Positions 61,081 through 64,000 of a DNA stretch of 64,000 bases are shown in pieces. This DNA comes from Betaproteobacteria bacterium UBA5216. GTDB lineage: Bacteria > Pseudomonadota > Gammaproteobacteria > Burkholderiales > SG8-41. Where the stretch lies: positions 1-64,000 of the forward strand of contig DHVE01000053.1 in NCBI GenBank assembly GCA_002412495.1. The letters are read 5' to 3'. Both the position numbers and the translations under genes were made by a program. The notes beneath the pieces were generated by a model. It made no database searches. It worked only from the letters and a program-made list of their open reading frames with translations, and had not been told where the DNA came from. Every line of letters begins with the position of its first letter. The first letter of the stretch is position 1.

Positions 61081-62640
61081 CTATGGCCTTACCCCCGCGC
61101 GCGCTTTCACGCCCAAGCCCATGCGCAAACGTTCTTCCATCGCGCCCACGATCCGGCACAGATAGCGCCGCGTCTCGCGTGGATCGATCACATCTTCAAC
61201 GGCAAATGCCTCGGCCATGCGGAACGGCGACGCCAAAGATCGAATTTCATCTTCGAGCTCGGCTTGCCGGCGCGCGGGATCGGGTGCGCAGGCAATCTCG
61301 CGGCGGTACGCGACCGTTACGCCCCCTTCAACCGGCAGCGAGCCTATTTCCGCCGAGGGCCACGCGACTTTGAAATCGAGCCCGAGGCTGTCCCGCGCGG
61401 CAAATCCCGCAAATCCATAACACTTGCGTATCACCACGCTGATCATCGGCACGGTCGCCTGCATGCGCGCATGCAGGCTGCGCATGCCTTCACGCAACGT
61501 CGCGTCTTCTTCGGCTTGCGGGCCGATCATAAAGCCCGGCAGATCGACAAAGAATATCAACGGAATATGAAACGTATCGCACAAATCGATAAAATGCGTT
61601 TGCTTGCGCGCGGCCTTGGCATCAAGTGCGCCGCCGTTGACCATCGGATTGTTGGCAATGATACCCACCGGCCGCCCATTCATGCGCGCCAGCGCGGTAA
61701 TCAAGGCGCGGCCAAACAGGGGCTGTATTTCAAAAACAGAACCCCGATCAACGATCATCCCGAACAGCTTACGCATGTCGTATGGTGCGCGCCGATTGCG
61801 CGGCAACAGAGTGAGCAAGGCTTCTTCCATACGATCCGCGGGATCGTCACATGGCGTGACCGGCGGAAGCTGCCAGACATTTTGCGGCATATAGCTCAGG
61901 AAACGCTTCACCATGGCAATGCAGTCTTCTTCACTCGCGGCAACGTTATCGATCGTGCCCGCGATACCGGCGGCGACTTTTGCGCCGCCCAGTTCTTCCT
62001 TGCCGATTTTTATGCCGAGCGCGCGTTCCACCATTGGCGGCCCGGATGCAAACACCTGACTCTGCCCCTGCACCATGACCGAGAAGTGCGACAGGATAGC
62101 CCGCCCCGCCGGCCCGCCAGCCGTTGTCCCCATGACAGCGCTCACCACCGGCACGCGCCCCAGCAAATCGACATAGTGCGGCGAGAGCCGTGCGCCCGGA
62201 AAAACCGCGTGTCCCCGTTGCCGGGTCGAGCCTACGCTACCGCCCGAGCCATGACAAAAATTGACCAGCGGAATGCAATATTCGTACGCGAGATCGCCGG
62301 AAAAGCCGCCCTGCCCCCCCTTAGATCGTGCGCCCCAATTGACGCCGCCGCGCACTGAAAAATCCTCGCCGCCCACGGCCACCGCGCGCCCGTCCAGCTT
62401 TGCCAGTCCCATCACATAAGGCGCCGGAACAACTTTGTTAACCTTGCCATCCGAATACGTCGCGCTACCGGAAAGCCCGCCAATTTCCTGGAACGAACCG
62501 GCATCGACCAGCGTATCGATACGTTCGCGTATGGTGAGCCAGCCTTGCTTGCGATAGCTGCGTACTGCCTCTGCGCCACCGTGCTCCTGCGCCCACTGGC
62601 GGCGACGCGCAATTTCATCTGCCTCGGGTTTCCAGGTCAT
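61081..62640 (-). CDS. Acyl-CoA carboxylase carboxyltransferase (beta) subunit
   Basis: 519 aa, PccB/MccB/GcdA-type carboxyltransferase with N- and C-terminal crotonase-fold halves. Seen are FSVRGGVNWGARSKGGQ, GSGGSVGSTRQRG, the oxyanion-hole segment VMGTTAGGPAGR and, later, GIIANNPMVNGGALD and FVDLPGFMIG. It transfers CO2 from biotin to an acyl-CoA. No biotin carboxylase or BCCP gene is in the window. Its ATG overlaps the CoA-transferase stop by 4 bp, which suggests that the acid is first activated and then carboxylated. Confidence 0.92.
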   Translation of the reverse strand: MTWKPEADEIARRRQWAQEHGGAEAVRSYRKQGWLTIRERIDTLVDAGSFQEIGGLSGSATYSDGKVNKVVPAPYVMGLAKLDGRAVAVGGEDFSVRGGVNWGARSKGGQGGFSGDLAYEYCIPLVNFCHGSGGSVGSTRQRGHAVFPGARLSPHYVDLLGRVPVVSAVMGTTAGGPAGRAILSHFSVMVQGQSQVFASGPPMVERALGIKIGKEELGGAKVAAGIAGTIDNVAASEEDCIAMVKRFLSYMPQNVWQLPPVTPCDDPADRMEEALLTLLPRNRRAPYDMRKLFGMIVDRGSVFEIQPLFGRALITALARMNGRPVGIIANNPMVNGGALDAKAARKQTHFIDLCDTFHIPLIFFVDLPGFMIGPQAEEDATLREGMRSLHARMQATVPMISVVIRKCYGFAGFAARDSLGLDFKVAWPSAEIGSLPVEGGVTVAYRREIACAPDPARRQAELEDEIRSLASPFRMAEAFAVEDVIDPRETRRYLCRIVGAMEERLRMGLGVKARAGVRP

Positions 62641-63878
62641 GTCTTCCTCTTCTTCGCCGTTATCGGACCGACACCACTGACAATACCCGCACGTTCAAGC
62701 GTACCGTATTCCTCATGAGTCATCGCCAGAACGTCTTTCAAAATACGCTCCGTATCACGTCCGATCCGCCCGCCGCTACGGCGGATTCGGCCCGGGGTTC
62801 CCGAAAGCAAGGGCACCGGCGCTGCAAGGGTAACGCTGTCGAGTTCATCGTCCGGCGTCGCAACGAGCATGCCTCGCGCGGCGTAGTGAGGATCCTTGAA
62901 AATATCCGCCATGGTAAAGACGCGTGTCGAGGGCACACTCGCCGCCAGCAACTTCTTTTCGATCTCCGCAGCATCCAGCGTCAGCGTCCATTGCTCGATT
63001 ATGGAATCCAATGCGTCCATGTTGGCGCCGCGCGCCACCGCCGTCGCAAAGCGCGCATCGACGACCAGTTCCGGCTGGCTCATCACGCTCGCCATTCTCC
63101 TGAAAACCGCGTCGGCGATCGCGGTAATATGTATCTGCTGGCCATCCTTCGCGGGGTATAGATTGTTCGGTGCACTATTGGGGAGCCTCGATCCGGCGCG
63201 CTTGGCCACAACCCCCAGTTTTTCATACGCCGGCACGTGGGACTCCAGAAAGCTGAACGCGCACTCGTTCAGCGCCGCATCAATGCATTGACCCACGCCC
63301 GTGACACGTCGCGCGTGCAACGCCATGACCGCCCCAAACGCCGCATAAAGGCCGGTTATATAGTCGGTCAAAGCCACCGCCACGCGCGCCGGAGGACGGT
63401 CCGGATCACCAATAAGGTGCCTTAATCCGCTTACCGCCTCGCTGATCACGCCATAACCCGCGCGACTGCTGTATGGCCCAGTCTGGCCAAATCCACTGAT
63501 GCGCACCATGATGAGTCCGGCATTCGACGCGCGCAAATCCTCGTACCCCAGCCCCCATTTTTCCAAAGTACCGGGCTTGAAATTCTCGACCACGATGTCG
63601 CACTTTGCGGCCAGTTTTCGAACAATGTCCCGTCCCTGCGTTTGCCGCAGATCAATGGAGGCCAATGATTTGTTACGCAACAGCGTGGCGGCGTACAACG
63701 ATTTACCCTTGTAACGCTGTCCCAGCGAACGCAGCGTGTCGCCCTCCGGCGGTTCAATCTTGATGACGTCCGCACCGAAATCCGCCAGCAGTCGCGCGCA
63801 AAACGGGCCGGAAATGGTTGACCCCAGTTCTAGCACCTTGCAGCCGCTCAACGGCCCTTTATCAGAAGTTGCGGTCAT
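62637..63878 (-). CDS. CaiB/BaiF (family III) CoA-transferase
   Basis: 413 aa from the ATG at 63878, whose A is the last base of the upstream Bug stop codon (TGATG). Family signatures are GCKVLELGSTISGPFCARLLADFG, VIKIEPPEGD and RNKSLASIDL. The candidate catalytic Asp is Asp172 in ALTDYITGLYAA. It moves CoA between carboxylic acids. Tight coupling with a Bug receptor upstream and a carboxylase downstream fits uptake, CoA activation and carboxylation of one substrate. Confidence 0.93.
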   Translation of the reverse strand: MTATSDKGPLSGCKVLELGSTISGPFCARLLADFGADVIKIEPPEGDTLRSLGQRYKGKSLYAATLLRNKSLASIDLRQTQGRDIVRKLAAKCDIVVENFKPGTLEKWGLGYEDLRASNAGLIMVRISGFGQTGPYSSRAGYGVISEAVSGLRHLIGDPDRPPARVAVALTDYITGLYAAFGAVMALHARRVTGVGQCIDAALNECAFSFLESHVPAYEKLGVVAKRAGSRLPNSAPNNLYPAKDGQQIHITAIADAVFRRMASVMSQPELVVDARFATAVARGANMDALDSIIEQWTLTLDAAEIEKKLLAASVPSTRVFTMADIFKDPHYAARGMLVATPDDELDSVTLAAPVPLLSGTPGRIRRSGGRIGRDTERILKDVLAMTHEEYGTLERAGIVSGVGPITAKKRKT

Positions 63879-64000
63879 CAATCCGGGATGATGCCGCTTG
63901 TACGGATGACCTTCGCCCACTTGTCCATGTCCGCCTTGATGTACGCAGCAAATTCCTGTGGCGAATTGCCAATGATCATCGCGCCGTCGCCCGTAACGCG
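63878..64000 (-). CDS. Bug/TctC-family substrate-binding protein, C-terminal 40 residues only (runs off window)
   Basis: The visible end reads NSPQEFAAYIKADMDKWAKVI followed by a short tail, the typical C-terminus of Bug receptors (xFxxxxxxxxxKWxKVI). It is the upstream member of a coupled Bug-CoA transferase-carboxylase operon. The N-terminal part lies beyond the window edge. Confidence 0.85.
   Translation of the reverse strand, partial: RVTGDGAMIIGNSPQEFAAYIKADMDKWAKVIRTSGIIPD

Overview
The window looks like chromosomal DNA of a betaproteobacterium, most likely Burkholderiales (Alcaligenaceae/Comamonadaceae-like). The base composition is G+C-rich, gene density is very high, and genes are often coupled by 4-bp ATGA/GTGA overlaps. 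There are twelve complete and one partial solute receptors of the Bug/TctC type, an expansion typical of that group. No insertion sequence, phage gene, CRISPR array, rRNA or plasmid backbone was seen. The only RNA gene is a tRNA-Pro(UGG).

Region 1 (0-23 kb) is mixed housekeeping and catabolism: an M48 protease, XdhC, a D-2-hydroxyacid dehydrogenase, the RNA ligase-type phosphodiesterase ThpR, malonyl-CoA decarboxylase, and a CoxG + [2Fe-2S] + molybdopterin oxidoreductase set with a Tat-type signal. An extradiol-dioxygenase-like VOC protein is coupled to a Bug receptor. A GST, a queuosine-precursor transporter, an MFS permease with a convergent LysR regulator, a glutathione peroxidase and a bactofilin follow.

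Region 2 (23-32 kb) is one leftward chemotaxis operon: STAS protein, membrane protein with a CheZ-like QDxxxQ motif, CheY, MCP, CheA, CheW, CheR, CheD, CheB. The MCP has almost no periplasmic domain but ends in an xWxxF CheR/CheB-docking pentapeptide.

Region 3 (32-34 kb) holds the most striking item: a UGSC-family selenoprotein gene split by an in-frame TGA. A near-ideal bacterial SECIS hairpin lies 11 nt after the TGA, and the gene is overlapped by an uncharacterised partner gene. A naive gene caller reports two short fragments here.

Region 4 (34-43.5 kb) is signalling plus an NDP-forming acyl-CoA synthetase: a GGDEF/ESL (EAL-type) protein, a Bug receptor, a NarL-type regulator and a MASE1/PAS histidine kinase overlapping the synthetase gene.

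Region 5 (43.5-60 kb) is a long leftward catabolic array: AMP-forming ligase, six Bug receptors (three in tandem), two amidohydrolases resembling LigJ/LigI-type enzymes, and two proteins of the 4,5-dihydroxyphthalate decarboxylase/periplasmic-binding-protein-like family that lack signal peptides. A LysR regulator gene nearby and the head of this operon share the same ATTACC-N4-GGTAAT palindrome. Between them lie a decayed MmgE/PrpD gene, broken by a 1-nt loss and a 17-bp tandem duplication, and an SDR without the usual catalytic tyrosine.

Region 6 (60-64 kb) has a NUDIX hydrolase and a translationally coupled Bug - CaiB/BaiF CoA-transferase - acyl-CoA carboxylase beta-subunit operon running off the right edge.
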